64,000 bases of DNA from JAGNXB01 sp964471595 (GTDB lineage Bacteria; Bacteroidota; Bacteroidia; Chitinophagales; Saprospiraceae): assembly GCA_964471595.1 (NCBI GenBank), contig CAYYGN010000011.1, positions 22,469-86,468 on the forward strand, given 5' to 3'. Both the position numbers and the translations under genes were made by a program. The notes beneath the pieces are model-generated. The model did no database searches. It was not told the origin of the DNA and worked only from the letters and a program-made list of their open reading frames with translations. Shown here piece after piece: positions 43,029-52,637 of the stretch (its first letter is position 1; each line of letters begins with the position of its first letter).

Positions 43029-45161
43029 ATGAATTACGACACGAAAAACATCCGGAATGTCGCCCTGCTGGGACATTCCGGATCGGGAAAAACCCTGTTC
43101 AACGAATGCATGCTCTACGAAGCCGGCGCCATCAACCGGCGAGGTACCATTGAAGACCAGAACACGGTATCCGACTATACAGATATTGAGCAGGAAAGAG
43201 GCAATTCCCTGTTCGCCACCCTTATGCATGTCGGATGGAAAGATTCGAAAATCAACATCATTGATACGCCCGGATTCGACGATTTTGTCGGGGAGGTGGT
43301 CAGCGGGCTCAAGGTCGCCGACCTCGGTGTCATGTTGCTCAACGCTCGCAGTGGCGTGGAGGTGGGTACCGAACTCATTTGGGAATACGTCGAACAATTC
43401 GAGACGCCCTGCATCTTCGTCGTCAACCAGTGCGATCACGAAAAAGCCGATTTTGACAATACTCTTGAACAGGCCCGCAACCGGTTTGGTCCCCGCGTCA
43501 TCCCGGTCCAGTATCCGCTCAATCCGGGTGCCGGCTTCAACCAGATCATCGATGCCCTCCGCATGGTGATGTACGAATTCCCCAAAGATGGCGGCAAACC
43601 GGTCAAAAAGGAGATACCCGCCGGAGAATTGGCCCGGGCCGAAGAGATGCATAAGGCTCTTGTCGAAGCAGCTGCGGAAAACGACGAGACGCTGATGGAA
43701 CACTATTTTGATCAGGGAACACTGTCCGAGGAAGAGCTGGCCCAAGGACTTCGGGTAGCCATCGCCCATCAGCAGATATTTCCCGTATTCTGCGCCTCTG
43801 CGACCCGCAACATGGGCTCAGGACGCATCATGGGGTTCATCAACGACGTGTGCCCGTCCCCGGGTGACCGCCGGCCCAAGCGCCTCGAAGGGGGAGGCAC
43901 CCTGGTCTGCAATCCGGCCGACAAGACCACCCTGTTCATCTACAAGACCACCACCGAACCACGGGTAGGTCTGGTCAGTTACTTCAAAGTGTACAGCGGG
44001 GTGGTGCATGCCGGAGATGAACTCATCAACGCCCGCAACGACAGTCACGAGCGATTCGGAAACATCTTCGTCTCGGAAGGAAAGAACAGGGAACAGGTCA
44101 ACCAGCTCGGAGCGGGTGACCTGGGGGTGACCGTCAAACTCAAGGACAGCCATACCAATGACACCCTGAATGTCAAAGGAACCGACCGGCAGATCGCCCG
44201 CATTGCCTTTCCGGAGCCCCGTATCCGCACGGCTGTCAAACCGCCCAACAAGAGCGACACGGAAAAGGTCTCCAAAGCCCTGCATCAGATCCAGGAAGAG
44301 GATCCCACGCTCGTGGTCGAACACAGCCAGGAACTCAAACAACTCATCCTTCACGGCCAGGGCCAGTTGCATCTGGACCTTGTTCGTTACCGCATCAAAA
44401 AACTGTACGATCTCGATCTGGAATTCATCAAGCCGCGCATACCTTACCGGGAAACCATCACCAAAGCGGCCAATGAGGTGTACCGACACAAAAAGCAAAC
44501 GGGAGGAGCCGGCCAGTTTGCCGAAGTGCACATGCGCATCGAGCCCTGGCATGAAGGCATGCCCGATCCGTCCGATCTTGTCGTGCGCAATCGGGAAGAG
44601 GACGAATTGCCTTGGGGTGGCAAGTTGATCTACATGTGGTGTATCGTCGGGGGTTCGATCGATGCGCGCTTTTCCAATGCCATCAAGAAGGGCATCATGA
44701 ACAAAATGCAGGAGGGCCCGCTGACGGGTTCGGCCTGTCGCGATATCCGCGTGAGCATTTACGACGGCAAAATGCACCCCGTGGACAGCAATGACATGGC
44801 CTTCCAGACCGCCGCGACCATGGCCTTCAAATCAGCCTTCCGGCAAGCGGCCCCGCAGATCATGGAGCCGATATACGATGTCGCCATCCTGTGTCCGGAA
44901 GAACACATGGGAGACATCATGGGCGACCTGCAGACCCGACGCGCCATGATCATGGGTATGGATGCCGAAGGTCACTACCAGAAAATCCTGGCCCGTGTCC
45001 CACTGGCCGAATTGTACCAGTACAGCTCCACCCTTCGCTCCTTGTCGCAGGGCCGGGCCAAACACAGCCGGTCTTTCGCGGAATACATGCCCGTGCCACC
45101 GGATGTCCAAAATCAGCTCATGTCCGATTACGAAGCCCACGGACACGATGAAGAGCATTGA
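43029..45161 (+). CDS. Elongation factor G-like translational GTPase
   Basis: A 710-residue EF-G paralogue. G1 is GHSGSGKT (residues 15-22), G3 DTPGF near residue 80, and G4 reads NQCD (133-136) instead of NKxD. Domain IV and V regions (RIPYRETI, QTGGAGQFAEV, GSIDARF, PLAELYQYSSTLRSLSQGRA) are complete. The SGSGKT P-loop marks the EF-G2/FusA-like group rather than main EF-G; its role (ribosome recycling, stress or alternative elongation) is open. The ATG at 43029 matches the family start. A terminator follows. Confidence 0.88.
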   Translation: MNYDTKNIRNVALLGHSGSGKTLFNECMLYEAGAINRRGTIEDQNTVSDYTDIEQERGNSLFATLMHVGWKDSKINIIDTPGFDDFVGEVVSGLKVADLGVMLLNARSGVEVGTELIWEYVEQFETPCIFVVNQCDHEKADFDNTLEQARNRFGPRVIPVQYPLNPGAGFNQIIDALRMVMYEFPKDGGKPVKKEIPAGELARAEEMHKALVEAAAENDETLMEHYFDQGTLSEEELAQGLRVAIAHQQIFPVFCASATRNMGSGRIMGFINDVCPSPGDRRPKRLEGGGTLVCNPADKTTLFIYKTTTEPRVGLVSYFKVYSGVVHAGDELINARNDSHERFGNIFVSEGKNREQVNQLGAGDLGVTVKLKDSHTNDTLNVKGTDRQIARIAFPEPRIRTAVKPPNKSDTEKVSKALHQIQEEDPTLVVEHSQELKQLILHGQGQLHLDLVRYRIKKLYDLDLEFIKPRIPYRETITKAANEVYRHKKQTGGAGQFAEVHMRIEPWHEGMPDPSDLVVRNREEDELPWGGKLIYMWCIVGGSIDARFSNAIKKGIMNKMQEGPLTGSACRDIRVSIYDGKMHPVDSNDMAFQTAATMAFKSAFRQAAPQIMEPIYDVAILCPEEHMGDIMGDLQTRRAMIMGMDAEGHYQKILARVPLAELYQYSSTLRSLSQGRAKHSRSFAEYMPVPPDVQNQLMSDYEAHGHDEEH

Positions 45162-45211
45162 GCGCGCAATGAGCCATCGCGATCAGTAGGTGGGATTACC
45201 AATGATCACCA

Positions 45212-45243
45212 AGCCCCGGATGCCTGCCCGTCCGGGGCTTTTT
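45212..45243 (+). terminator. Rho-independent terminator after the EF-G-like gene
   Basis: Nine-bp stem AGCCCCGGA/TCCGGGGCT with a 10-nt loop, followed directly by TTTTT. It lies 50 nt after the stop codon. Confidence 0.85.
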
Positions 45244-45498
45244 CGTCCCTTTTTTACGGGCTTGAGCCCATCAGGATCCTCACCTGCGCTGCCCTTTTGC
45301 GGCCGGATGACCATAAGGGAAGACATCTGGATGCCACATTCGATGGTGGGGGCCATGCCCCCTCATCCAGAGCGGAAAGCGACCGGGAAGGTCCGCTGAC
45401 CGGCCAAGGTCGGGGCTCCGGTATAGCATTAGCGTGTACAGGGCGATGAATTGGCCTATCTTTGCAGGCTTTTACGGTCCTTGTAAGGCCGTCGGGTC
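45244..45498. other. Intergenic region between terminator and smpB
   Basis: About 255 bases. It contains a short GC hairpin (GGGGGC-CAT-GCCCCC near 45346-45360) and, at its right end, the smpB promoter box. I looked for a tmRNA gene beside smpB and found none. Confidence 0.55.
45457..45464 (+). promoter_or_regulatory. Candidate -7 box of smpB
   Basis: TATCTTTG, an exact TAnnTTTG match, 34 nt before the smpB start codon. Confidence 0.55.
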
Positions 45499-45969
45499 AT
45501 GAAAACAAAGGATGCCAAACGCCAGATCGAGATCCGCAACAAGCGGGCTTCCTTTGAATACCACTTCCTCCAGGTATTCGAAGCGGGTATCCTTTTGACC
45601 GGGACGGAGATCAAGTCCATCCGCAAAGGCAACGCCAATCTGACCGACGCTTTTTGCGTCTTCAAAAAGGGCGAGTTGTATGTGCGCAACCTTTTCATAG
45701 CAGAATACGAATTGGGCACCGCCTACAACCACGAACCCCGGCGGACGAGGAAATTGCTCCTGCGGGGCAGCGAATTGGTTAAATTGGAGCGCAAAGTCAA
45801 GGAGCGGGGCCTCACCATTGTCCCGACCTGTTTGTATGTCAACGAGCGGGGATTGGCCAAACTGGAAATCGCATTGGCGCAGGGAAAGAAATCCTATGAC
45901 AAGCGGGAGTCACTCAAAGCCAAGGACCAGAGTCGTGACCTGGCGCGGATCAAAAAGATCAGGATCTGA
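45499..45969 (+). CDS. smpB: SsrA-binding protein SmpB
   Basis: A 156-residue tmRNA partner for rescue of stalled ribosomes. It has the conserved opening NKRASFEYHFLQVFEAGILLTGTEIKSIR, the core RTRKLLLR and the basic C-terminal tail KRESLKAKDQSRDLARIKK that enters the ribosomal mRNA channel. It is convergent with gldD, with 3 nt between. Confidence 0.97.
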   Translation: MKTKDAKRQIEIRNKRASFEYHFLQVFEAGILLTGTEIKSIRKGNANLTDAFCVFKKGELYVRNLFIAEYELGTAYNHEPRRTRKLLLRGSELVKLERKVKERGLTIVPTCLYVNERGLAKLEIALAQGKKSYDKRESLKAKDQSRDLARIKKIRI

Positions 45970-45972
45970 GTC

Positions 45973-46566
45973 TCACCGGTGGTCGGGTTGCCATTCCAGG
46001 GATTCGATGATCCGCAATATGTCTTTGCGGACGTAATCCACCACGGGGGCCAGAGAATCGGGATCGGGGCGGGTATTGAAATAGAGGCTGCCTCTCAGAA
46101 AATGACGGGTCGAGTCCGTCAGAAAAAACTGAAACGGAGACGCACTGGGCCCTTCCAGACTGAAGGCCATGCCCGAGACGCCACCGGGCAACCGGATTTT
46201 GAATTCCTCGATATAACTGGCGCGTTTGTTTTGCTCGTTGGCCAGGCGGTAGGCATCCTGGACCAGCCTTTGGAATTCGTTGTAATGACGCACCGGGGAA
46301 TACGTGCAGTGCAGGTCGGCATTAAAGACCTCCATATGCAGGTCAAACCAGCAGGGATGGGGCGTTGAGCCGTCGAAAAAGGCCGATTCCTTCCGGGGTT
46401 CCATGTAGGCGGGATGGGAAAACCGGAACGGGCAGTCAGTCAGGGCAAAATCCACCATGGCCGTATCGGGATACACAATGCGCGGATAGGCGCGCGGTTT
46501 AGGCTCCAGTCCGGGATCCGTTTGGCATCCTGTGACAAGAAGGGCGGCCAGAAGAAACCGGATCAT
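45973..46566 (-). CDS. gldD: Gliding motility lipoprotein GldD
   Basis: A 197-residue lipoprotein: signal peptide with lipobox LLVTGC, then KPRAYPRI and FALTDCPFRFSHPAYM, followed by PCWFDLHMEVFNADLHCTY, all typical of GldD. In Flavobacterium johnsoniae GldD is needed for gliding and type IX secretion. Its start overlaps the gldE stop by 4 nt. Confidence 0.9.
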   Translation of the reverse strand: MIRFLLAALLVTGCQTDPGLEPKPRAYPRIVYPDTAMVDFALTDCPFRFSHPAYMEPRKESAFFDGSTPHPCWFDLHMEVFNADLHCTYSPVRHYNEFQRLVQDAYRLANEQNKRASYIEEFKIRLPGGVSGMAFSLEGPSASPFQFFLTDSTRHFLRGSLYFNTRPDPDSLAPVVDYVRKDILRIIESLEWQPDHR

Positions 46567-47966
46567 GAGCGGACGGGTATGGTGAGTTTGATTTCCTCAA
46601 TGCGCCGCTTGTTCACATTGGTCACACGAAAAGTGTAACCGGAGAATTCGACGACAGTATCCTTGCGGGGAATGACGCCGGCGAGTTCGAGAACCAGTCC
46701 GGCGAGGGAATCCGCATCTCCCTTTACTTCATCAAAAAAATTGACGTCCAGATTCAGGATCCGGCAAACGTCGTTGATCTGGGTTTTTCCTTCGAAGAGG
46801 AAATTGCGCTCGTCCAGTTGGCGAAAAGGGATTTCCACCTCATCGTCAAACTCGTCCTTGATCTCTCCGACGATTTCCTCCATGATGTCTTCGAGGGTAA
46901 CCAGTCCGGCGGTCCCTCCGTATTCATCGACCACGATGGCGATATGCCTTCTCTCTTTTTGAAATTCCTTAAGCAGGTCGCTGATGCGTTTGGATTCGGG
47001 TACGTACAGGATTTCCGTTCTGACCAGTTCCTGCCAGGCAAAATCCTCGGGTTCCTGGGTGTGACCGATCAGGTCCTTGGCATAGATGATGCCTGTAATA
47101 TGGTCCATGTCCTCCTGATAGACCGGGATCCGGCTGTATCCCGACGAACGAACCACCTTCATGAGTTCGCCGAAAGCCGAGGATGCCTCCACGGCAACGA
47201 TATCTGTCCGGGGCCGCATGATCTGTTTGGTATTGACATCGGCAAACTGGATGATCCGTTTCAGGATGTCCACTTCCTTGTGGCCGTGGTGATCATTTTG
47301 GACAGTGAGTTCGATGGCGCTTTGCAGGTCGGACGGGCTGGCACCGGTATCGCGCAGGGAGGCGAGGCGTTGCTCCATGCCGTCTGTCCAACGGACCAGC
47401 AGCAGGGAAAAAGGGCTGAAAACCTTTCCGAGGAAGGTGAGGGGGCCGGACATGGTCCGCGCGATGGGGAGCATGTTGAACCGCGCATAGATCTTGGGCA
47501 TGATCTCACCGATGAGCAAGAGCAGGGCCGTGACACCTACCACGGCGATGATGAAGTGAATGGCGTGTCCCAGCGATTCCGGCGAAGGAGCGAGAGCGCC
47601 CAGGTAAGGGTGAAGCGTGACTGCCCAGCGGGTGCAGAGCTCGACGGAAAGCAGGCGTCCCAGCACCGAGTTGGCGACGAGGACGATGGCGATGTTGACA
47701 AAATTGTTGCTTATGAGAATGGTGGCCAGGAGGGAGGCGGGTTTTTCGAGGAGGCCCAGAATGCGCTGGGCGTTGGCCTTGCGATCCTCCTTCAGCGATT
47801 CGATATCATGGACGGCCAATGAAAAGTAGGCCACCTCCGATGCGGAGATCATGGCGGAGAAGAAAAGGAGGACAGGGAGGAACAGGAAGCCGAATATCAG
47901 CCCCGGGTCCACGGCCATCAGGGGTAGTGCCGCCAGGGCCAGGCTACTGTCAGGATCGGGTTCCAA
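46563..47966 (-). CDS. gldE: GldE, CNNM/CBS/CorC-family membrane protein
   Basis: A 467-residue protein with an N-terminal CNNM domain of about four membrane helices (residues 20-210), a CBS pair (IMRPRTDIVAVEASSA; EILYVPESKRISDLLKEFQ) and a C-terminal CorC/HlyC domain (HIAIVVDEYGGTAGLVTLEDIMEEIVGEI). Placement between ssb and gldD identifies it as GldE, which supports GldD function. The fold suggests divalent-cation transport or sensing. Confidence 0.9.
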   Translation of the reverse strand: MEPDPDSSLALAALPLMAVDPGLIFGFLFLPVLLFFSAMISASEVAYFSLAVHDIESLKEDRKANAQRILGLLEKPASLLATILISNNFVNIAIVLVANSVLGRLLSVELCTRWAVTLHPYLGALAPSPESLGHAIHFIIAVVGVTALLLLIGEIMPKIYARFNMLPIARTMSGPLTFLGKVFSPFSLLLVRWTDGMEQRLASLRDTGASPSDLQSAIELTVQNDHHGHKEVDILKRIIQFADVNTKQIMRPRTDIVAVEASSAFGELMKVVRSSGYSRIPVYQEDMDHITGIIYAKDLIGHTQEPEDFAWQELVRTEILYVPESKRISDLLKEFQKERRHIAIVVDEYGGTAGLVTLEDIMEEIVGEIKDEFDDEVEIPFRQLDERNFLFEGKTQINDVCRILNLDVNFFDEVKGDADSLAGLVLELAGVIPRKDTVVEFSGYTFRVTNVNKRRIEEIKLTIPVRS

Positions 47967-48016
47967 GGAAAGGGATTTGGTTTGACATTACGCCGGAAAT
48001 GCGGGGAGGTTGCATT

Positions 48017-48460
48017 TCAGAAGGGCAAATCCCCGTCATCATCCTTGTCCTGGTAGGACCCACTATTGCTGCCCGATGCTTCGATGGAGGATTCCATTCG
48101 GGATTCGCCGCCTTCTCCGGACATGGGGCGTTCGGCGGTGCGGTCGAGGATACGAAGGACATTGGCCGCGATTTCCGTCACTTGCCGCTCCACGTTATTC
48201 TGATCCGTGTATTTGCGATGGGTGATCCGTCCCTCAATATAGACAAGACGCCCCTTGCGCAATTCTTTTTCGACGCGCTCGGCCATAGCTCCCCGGCAAA
48301 CGATTTCATGCCATTCGGTCAATGTCTGCCATTCGCCGTTCTTGTCCCGGTAATTTTCATTGGTGGCGATGGAGAAACGGGCGATAACGCCGCCATTGTC
48401 GAACCTGCGCAATTCCGGGTCACGGCCCAGATTGCCGATCAGGGTTGCTTTGTTGATCAT
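48017..48460 (-). CDS. ssb: Single-stranded DNA-binding protein
   Basis: A 147-residue SSB with the OB-fold opening MINKATLIGNLGRDPELR, the WHEIVCRGAMAE core and the acidic C-terminal tip DDDGDLPF that recruits repair proteins. It follows mutY by 11 nt and precedes gldE, forming the usual Bacteroidota run mutY-ssb-gldE-gldD. Confidence 0.97.
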   Translation of the reverse strand: MINKATLIGNLGRDPELRRFDNGGVIARFSIATNENYRDKNGEWQTLTEWHEIVCRGAMAERVEKELRKGRLVYIEGRITHRKYTDQNNVERQVTEIAANVLRILDRTAERPMSGEGGESRMESSIEASGSNSGSYQDKDDDGDLPF

Positions 48461-48471
48461 GGAACGCGCTT

Positions 48472-49551
48472 TTACGGGATGAAAGAGGTCCGTGGATCGT
48501 TCAGAAAACGCCGCAGAATCCTCGGAAAGGCAAAGTTAGGTAAATCGCGGATTTCCACAGTCATCCACTCCGGCGGAAGAGCTTTGGTCCGGGTAATGGA
48601 GGTCGTGAGGATCCAGGCGTGAATGTGCTGGTGGGTCAATACCTGTTCCCATGGGCCGCTAACTGACATTTGTTTCAGCGGAGGGAGAAACGGCCAGGCG
48701 GATCGCGCCAATACAGCGGGATCATCCACAGGTGCATCGGTTTCAAGCAGTGGAAAGGTGAAAAGTCCCCGCCATACATCTCCCCTGTCTCGCCGAACCA
48801 GCCAGGTCCGGGAATCTTTTTTCAGCACCAGAAACAGAAAGTAGCGGTGACGCAATGCCCGTCGGGTCTTTTTGGCGGGAAAAGCGTTCACCCTGTCCGT
48901 GTTCAAGGCCATGCAGGATCCGGCAAACGGGCAAGAGGGACAGTCGGGCTGGCGGGGTACGCATTGGACGGCGCCAAAATCCATCATGGCCTGGTTGAAG
49001 GCTGCAGGATCGCTCCGTCCCATCAGCATATCGGCCCGTGCCTGAAACTCCCTCCTGACCTCGGGACGGGCAGGATCTCCTTCCAGACCCGTCAGACGGG
49101 CCAGAATCCGGATGACATTGCCGTCGACGACCGCGTGGGGCTGTCCGAAGGCAAAAGAAGCAATGGCCGCAGCCGTATAGGGTCCGATCCCGGGCAGGGC
49201 CAGCAATCCTTCATAGGTGTCGGGAAATTGTCCTCCATGCGTCGAGGTGACGATCCGCGCCGTTTGATGCAGGAAGTGGGCGCGGTTGTAATACCCCAGT
49301 CCCTCCCACAGCCGCAACACTTCGGCAATATCCGCCTGCGCGAGCTCCCGGACGGTCGGATAGTGTTCCAAAAACCGGTGGTAATAGGGTGTGGCCTGGG
49401 CGGCACGGGTCTGCTGGAGGAGCATTTCCGACAACCAGATCCGGTAGGGATCCTGCTCTTCTCTCCATGGCAGGGGCCGGTCAAGGTGACGCGACCAGTT
49501 GATCAATTTTCGGGCAAAACCGGGAGGAGGCGTCCATCGGATCCGGGTCAT
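48472..49551 (-). CDS. mutY: A/G-specific adenine glycosylase MutY
   Basis: A 359-residue base-excision repair enzyme that removes adenine opposite 8-oxoguanine. It has EMLLQQT with the catalytic Glu, the helix-hairpin-helix LPGIGPYTAAAI, catalytic Asp in VDGNVIRI, the iron-sulfur motif C-x6-C-x2-C-x5-C, and a C-terminal NUDT1-like domain that reads 8-oxoG. Starts at 49569 or 49623 are also open; I prefer 49551 because the domain begins there and a GATCTTTG box lies 5 nt upstream. Confidence 0.93.
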   Translation of the reverse strand: MTRIRWTPPPGFARKLINWSRHLDRPLPWREEQDPYRIWLSEMLLQQTRAAQATPYYHRFLEHYPTVRELAQADIAEVLRLWEGLGYYNRAHFLHQTARIVTSTHGGQFPDTYEGLLALPGIGPYTAAAIASFAFGQPHAVVDGNVIRILARLTGLEGDPARPEVRREFQARADMLMGRSDPAAFNQAMMDFGAVQCVPRQPDCPSCPFAGSCMALNTDRVNAFPAKKTRRALRHRYFLFLVLKKDSRTWLVRRDRGDVWRGLFTFPLLETDAPVDDPAVLARSAWPFLPPLKQMSVSGPWEQVLTHQHIHAWILTTSITRTKALPPEWMTVEIRDLPNFAFPRILRRFLNDPRTSFIP

Positions 49552-49556
49552 GGGGA

Positions 49557-49564
49557 CAAAGATC
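49557..49564 (-). promoter_or_regulatory. Candidate -7-like box abutting mutY
   Basis: The minus strand reads GATCTTTG (one mismatch to TAnnTTTG), 5 nt before the preferred mutY ATG. Confidence 0.35.
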
Positions 49565-49634
49565 CTCATCCCGGGCATTCCATGGCCAAACCCATAAAAG
49601 TTGCCCATCTTTGGCACCGGCAAACCTGCACCCT

Positions 49635-51164
49635 ATGAGCGCTCCCGTGTCCCGCAGCCGGATCGACCGGTTCCTTTCCGTGATCGAAAGACTCGGCAAT
49701 GCCTTGCCCCATCCCGGCACCCTGTTTGCCGGAATGGCCTTGCTGGTCATCCTCCTCAGTTGGTTGTTGAGCCGGTTTTCGATCAGTGTTGTCCATCCGG
49801 GCACCGGAGAGGTCATTTCCATCGTCAACCTGGTTTCCGCCGAAGGATTGCACCGTATCCTCGGGCAGATGATCACCAATTTTACCGGGTTCGCCCCCCT
49901 GGGTACGGTCCTTGTCGCCCTGCTCGGTATCGGTATCGCCGAAGGCCTGGGTCTGATCAGTACGGCACTGCGGCTCATTGTGCTCAAATCTCCCCCCCGT
50001 TTGTTGACCATGGTGATCGTATTTGCCGGCGTGCTCAGCAATACGGCCAGTGAGGTGGGATATGTCCTGCTGGTGCCTCTCGCTGCCATTATCTTCCTGG
50101 CGGCGGGACGCAACCCGCTCGCCGGACTTGCCGCCGCCTTTGCCGGTGTTTCGGGAGGGTACAGCGCCAACCTGTTGCTCGGTACCATCGATCCGTTGCT
50201 GGCCGGCCTCAGCCAGGAAGCTGCCCAAATCCTGCAACCCGGCTATGAGGTCAATCCCATGTGCAACTACTATTTCATGTTCTTTTCCACCTTCCTGATC
50301 ACGGGATTGGGCACCTGGGTGACGGAGCGCATCGTCGAGCCGCGCCTCGGCAAATACGAGGGTACTGAGAAGGCCGAAGAGATCAAACCGCTATCCGGCC
50401 CCGAGAAAAGAGGACTCTGGTTTGCCCTCGGAGGCGCCTTGTTGTTTACGGCGTTCGTGCTGGGTGGACTTGTCCCCGCCGACGGCTATCTGCGCGATCC
50501 GGAAACCGGCAATATTCTCAAATCGCCCTTCATGTCAGGCATCGTGGCCCTGATTTTTCTGGGAGCGGGTCTGATCGGCATCGCTTACGGCATCGGTGCA
50601 CGGACCATCAGTTCGGATGCCGATGTCATGAAAGGCATGGGCAAAAGCATGGAGACTTTGGGATCCTACATCGTACTGGTATTCTTTGCCGCCCAGTTCG
50701 TGGCGTATTTCAACTGGACCAATATCGGACTCGTCGTGGCCGTGCAGGGGGCGGAGGTGCTCAAGGCATCCGGACTGGGACCCATCCCCCTGATGGTGGC
50801 ATTTGTCGCCGTGTCTGCCACGATCAACCTGGTCATGGGCAGCGCCTCCGCCAAATGGGCGATCATGGCCCCCGTATTCATCCCCATGTTCATGCTGTTG
50901 GGTTACAGCCCGGAGTTCACACAGGTGGCCTACCGGGTGGGGGACAGTGTCACGAACATCATCTCGCCGATGATGTCGTATTTCGCCCTGATTGTGGCGT
51001 TTATCCAACGCTACGTACCCAGGGCGGGCATCGGAACGGTGGTCGCGACCATGTTGCCCTACACTGTCATCTTCTTTATCGGCTGGACCATCTTCCTGAT
51101 CATCTGGATCCTGCTGGAATTGCCGCTGGGTCCGGGCGCAGGGATGTACCTGCCGGCAGGGTAA
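49635..51164 (+). CDS. AbgT-family transporter
   Basis: A 509-residue membrane protein with about ten to thirteen helices and AbgT-family sequence: HPGTLFAGMALLVILLSWLL, GFAPLGTVLVALLGIGIAE, SNTASEVGYVLLVPLAA and GSASAKWAIMAPVFIPMFM. Family members import p-aminobenzoyl-glutamate or export sulfonamides/p-aminobenzoate; which applies here cannot be told. The ATG at 49635 is preferred over a TTG at 49611. It is divergent from mutY. Confidence 0.9.
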   Translation: MSAPVSRSRIDRFLSVIERLGNALPHPGTLFAGMALLVILLSWLLSRFSISVVHPGTGEVISIVNLVSAEGLHRILGQMITNFTGFAPLGTVLVALLGIGIAEGLGLISTALRLIVLKSPPRLLTMVIVFAGVLSNTASEVGYVLLVPLAAIIFLAAGRNPLAGLAAAFAGVSGGYSANLLLGTIDPLLAGLSQEAAQILQPGYEVNPMCNYYFMFFSTFLITGLGTWVTERIVEPRLGKYEGTEKAEEIKPLSGPEKRGLWFALGGALLFTAFVLGGLVPADGYLRDPETGNILKSPFMSGIVALIFLGAGLIGIAYGIGARTISSDADVMKGMGKSMETLGSYIVLVFFAAQFVAYFNWTNIGLVVAVQGAEVLKASGLGPIPLMVAFVAVSATINLVMGSASAKWAIMAPVFIPMFMLLGYSPEFTQVAYRVGDSVTNIISPMMSYFALIVAFIQRYVPRAGIGTVVATMLPYTVIFFIGWTIFLIIWILLELPLGPGAGMYLPAG

Positions 51165-51221
51165 TCCGCATTGTGGATGTATTTCCGAAGGTAGTCGGAC
51201 GGGAGGATGGGCCGGCGAGGA

Positions 51222-52538
51222 TTACACCTCGCGGTCCGGATTGAAGGCCTCCAGGTAGTCGCCCACCTTCCGTAAAAATGAGCCGCCCAAGGCCCCATCG
51301 ACCACCCGGTGGTCATAACTGAGGGACAGGAACATCAATTGGCGAACGGCAATCATGTCCCCGTAAGGCGTTTCGACGACGGCGGGCTTCTTGCGGATGG
51401 CACCGGTGGCGAGAATGGCTACCTGGGGCTGATTGATGATGGGAGTGCCCATCACATTGCCGAAGGTGCCCACATTGGTCAGGGTGAATGTGCCGTCCTG
51501 GATTTCCTCGGGTTTCAGTTTGTTTTCCCTTGCCCTGCGGGCCAGGTCGTTGACCATCCTCGTCAGACCGGCCAGGTTGTACTGGTCGGCCTGTTTGATG
51601 ACCGGCACGATGAGATTGCCGGAGGGCAGAGCGGCGGCCATACCGATGTTGATGTCTTTCTTGCGGATGATGGTGGCGCCGTCCACGGAAATATTGATCA
51701 AAGGAAAATCGAGAATGGCCTTCACTACGGCTTCGATGAAGACAGGGGTAAAGGTGATCTTCTCCCCGTATTTGGTTTCGAACGACTTTTTGATCTTCTC
51801 CCGCCACTGGACAATGGATGTGACATCGATCTCGACAAAGGAAGTCACGTGGGGTGATGTCTGTTTGGACATGACCATGTGGTCGGCGATGAGGCGTCGC
51901 ATCCTGTCCATCTCGATGATCTCCACGTTGCCGCTGACTGACCGGGAGACAGCCGGCTCCGGGGATGTGGCCGGGGTCGCCGGGGAAGGGGCGGGCGCAG
52001 CGGTGCGGTTTTCGAGATATTGGAGGACATCAAACTTGGTCACACGGCCCTGAGCGCCGCTGCCCGGGATGGCATCCAGTTCGTCGGCGCTGATCTGTTC
52101 CTTTTGGGCGATGGTACGCACGAGAGGGGAATAGAAGCGTGAACCATCGGCGCCGGTGCGGGCGGGTGCCGGTGCTGCGGGTGTCCGGGTTGGAGAGGTT
52201 ACGGGAGCAGCGGTTTCGACGGGGCGTGCCGCTTCCCCGGGCGCGGCAGTGGTGGCTGCCGGTTGTCCGTTGCCGTTGGGTGCAGGGACTTCTCCGGCGC
52301 CGGTGAGGATGACGGCAATGGCTTTTCCAACGGGCACGACGGCATTCTCCGGGAACAGGATTTCACCCATGGTGCCTGCGACGGGTGACGGCACTTCGGA
52401 GTCCACTTTGTCGGTGGCGATCTCCAGGACGGTCTCATCCAGTGCAACCGGGTCGCCGGGTTTTTTCACCCAGCGGAGAATGGTGGCTTCCATGATGCTT
52501 TCGCCCATTTTGGGCATGATCAGATCTACCTTGGCCAT
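51222..52538 (-). CDS. 2-oxoacid dehydrogenase E2 (dihydrolipoamide acyltransferase)
   Basis: A 438-residue lipoyl acyltransferase. The N-terminal lipoyl domain carries the ATDKVDSEV lysine (about residue 44), a Pro/Ala-rich flexible linker follows (105-150), then an E3/E1-binding domain (FYSPLVRTIAQKEQIS...GSGAQGRVTKFDVLQYL) and the catalytic domain ending with SYDHRVVDGALGG, with active-site His. It transfers acyl groups to CoA; pyruvate, branched-chain or 2-oxoglutarate specificity is not decided. No E1 or E3 gene is adjacent. Confidence 0.92.
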   Translation of the reverse strand: MAKVDLIMPKMGESIMEATILRWVKKPGDPVALDETVLEIATDKVDSEVPSPVAGTMGEILFPENAVVPVGKAIAVILTGAGEVPAPNGNGQPAATTAAPGEAARPVETAAPVTSPTRTPAAPAPARTGADGSRFYSPLVRTIAQKEQISADELDAIPGSGAQGRVTKFDVLQYLENRTAAPAPSPATPATSPEPAVSRSVSGNVEIIEMDRMRRLIADHMVMSKQTSPHVTSFVEIDVTSIVQWREKIKKSFETKYGEKITFTPVFIEAVVKAILDFPLINISVDGATIIRKKDINIGMAAALPSGNLIVPVIKQADQYNLAGLTRMVNDLARRARENKLKPEEIQDGTFTLTNVGTFGNVMGTPIINQPQVAILATGAIRKKPAVVETPYGDMIAVRQLMFLSLSYDHRVVDGALGGSFLRKVGDYLEAFNPDREV

Positions 52539-52565
52539 GGCGCGCGCGATTGTGCTTGGATGGGG

Positions 52566-52573
52566 CAAAGGTA
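52566..52573 (-). promoter_or_regulatory. Candidate -7 box of the E2 gene
   Basis: The minus strand reads TACCTTTG, an exact TAnnTTTG match, 27 nt before the E2 start. Confidence 0.5.
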
Positions 52574-52637
52574 GGTTTTTTCCCGGGCTGTAGCGCGCCG
52601 GCAGCCCTGCGGGCATCCTTTTCAGGGAGGCAGGGCA

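Noticed and set aside
45244..45498. tmRNA (ssrA) next to smpB
   Set aside because: No tRNA-like ends, no tag reading frame and no CCA were found.
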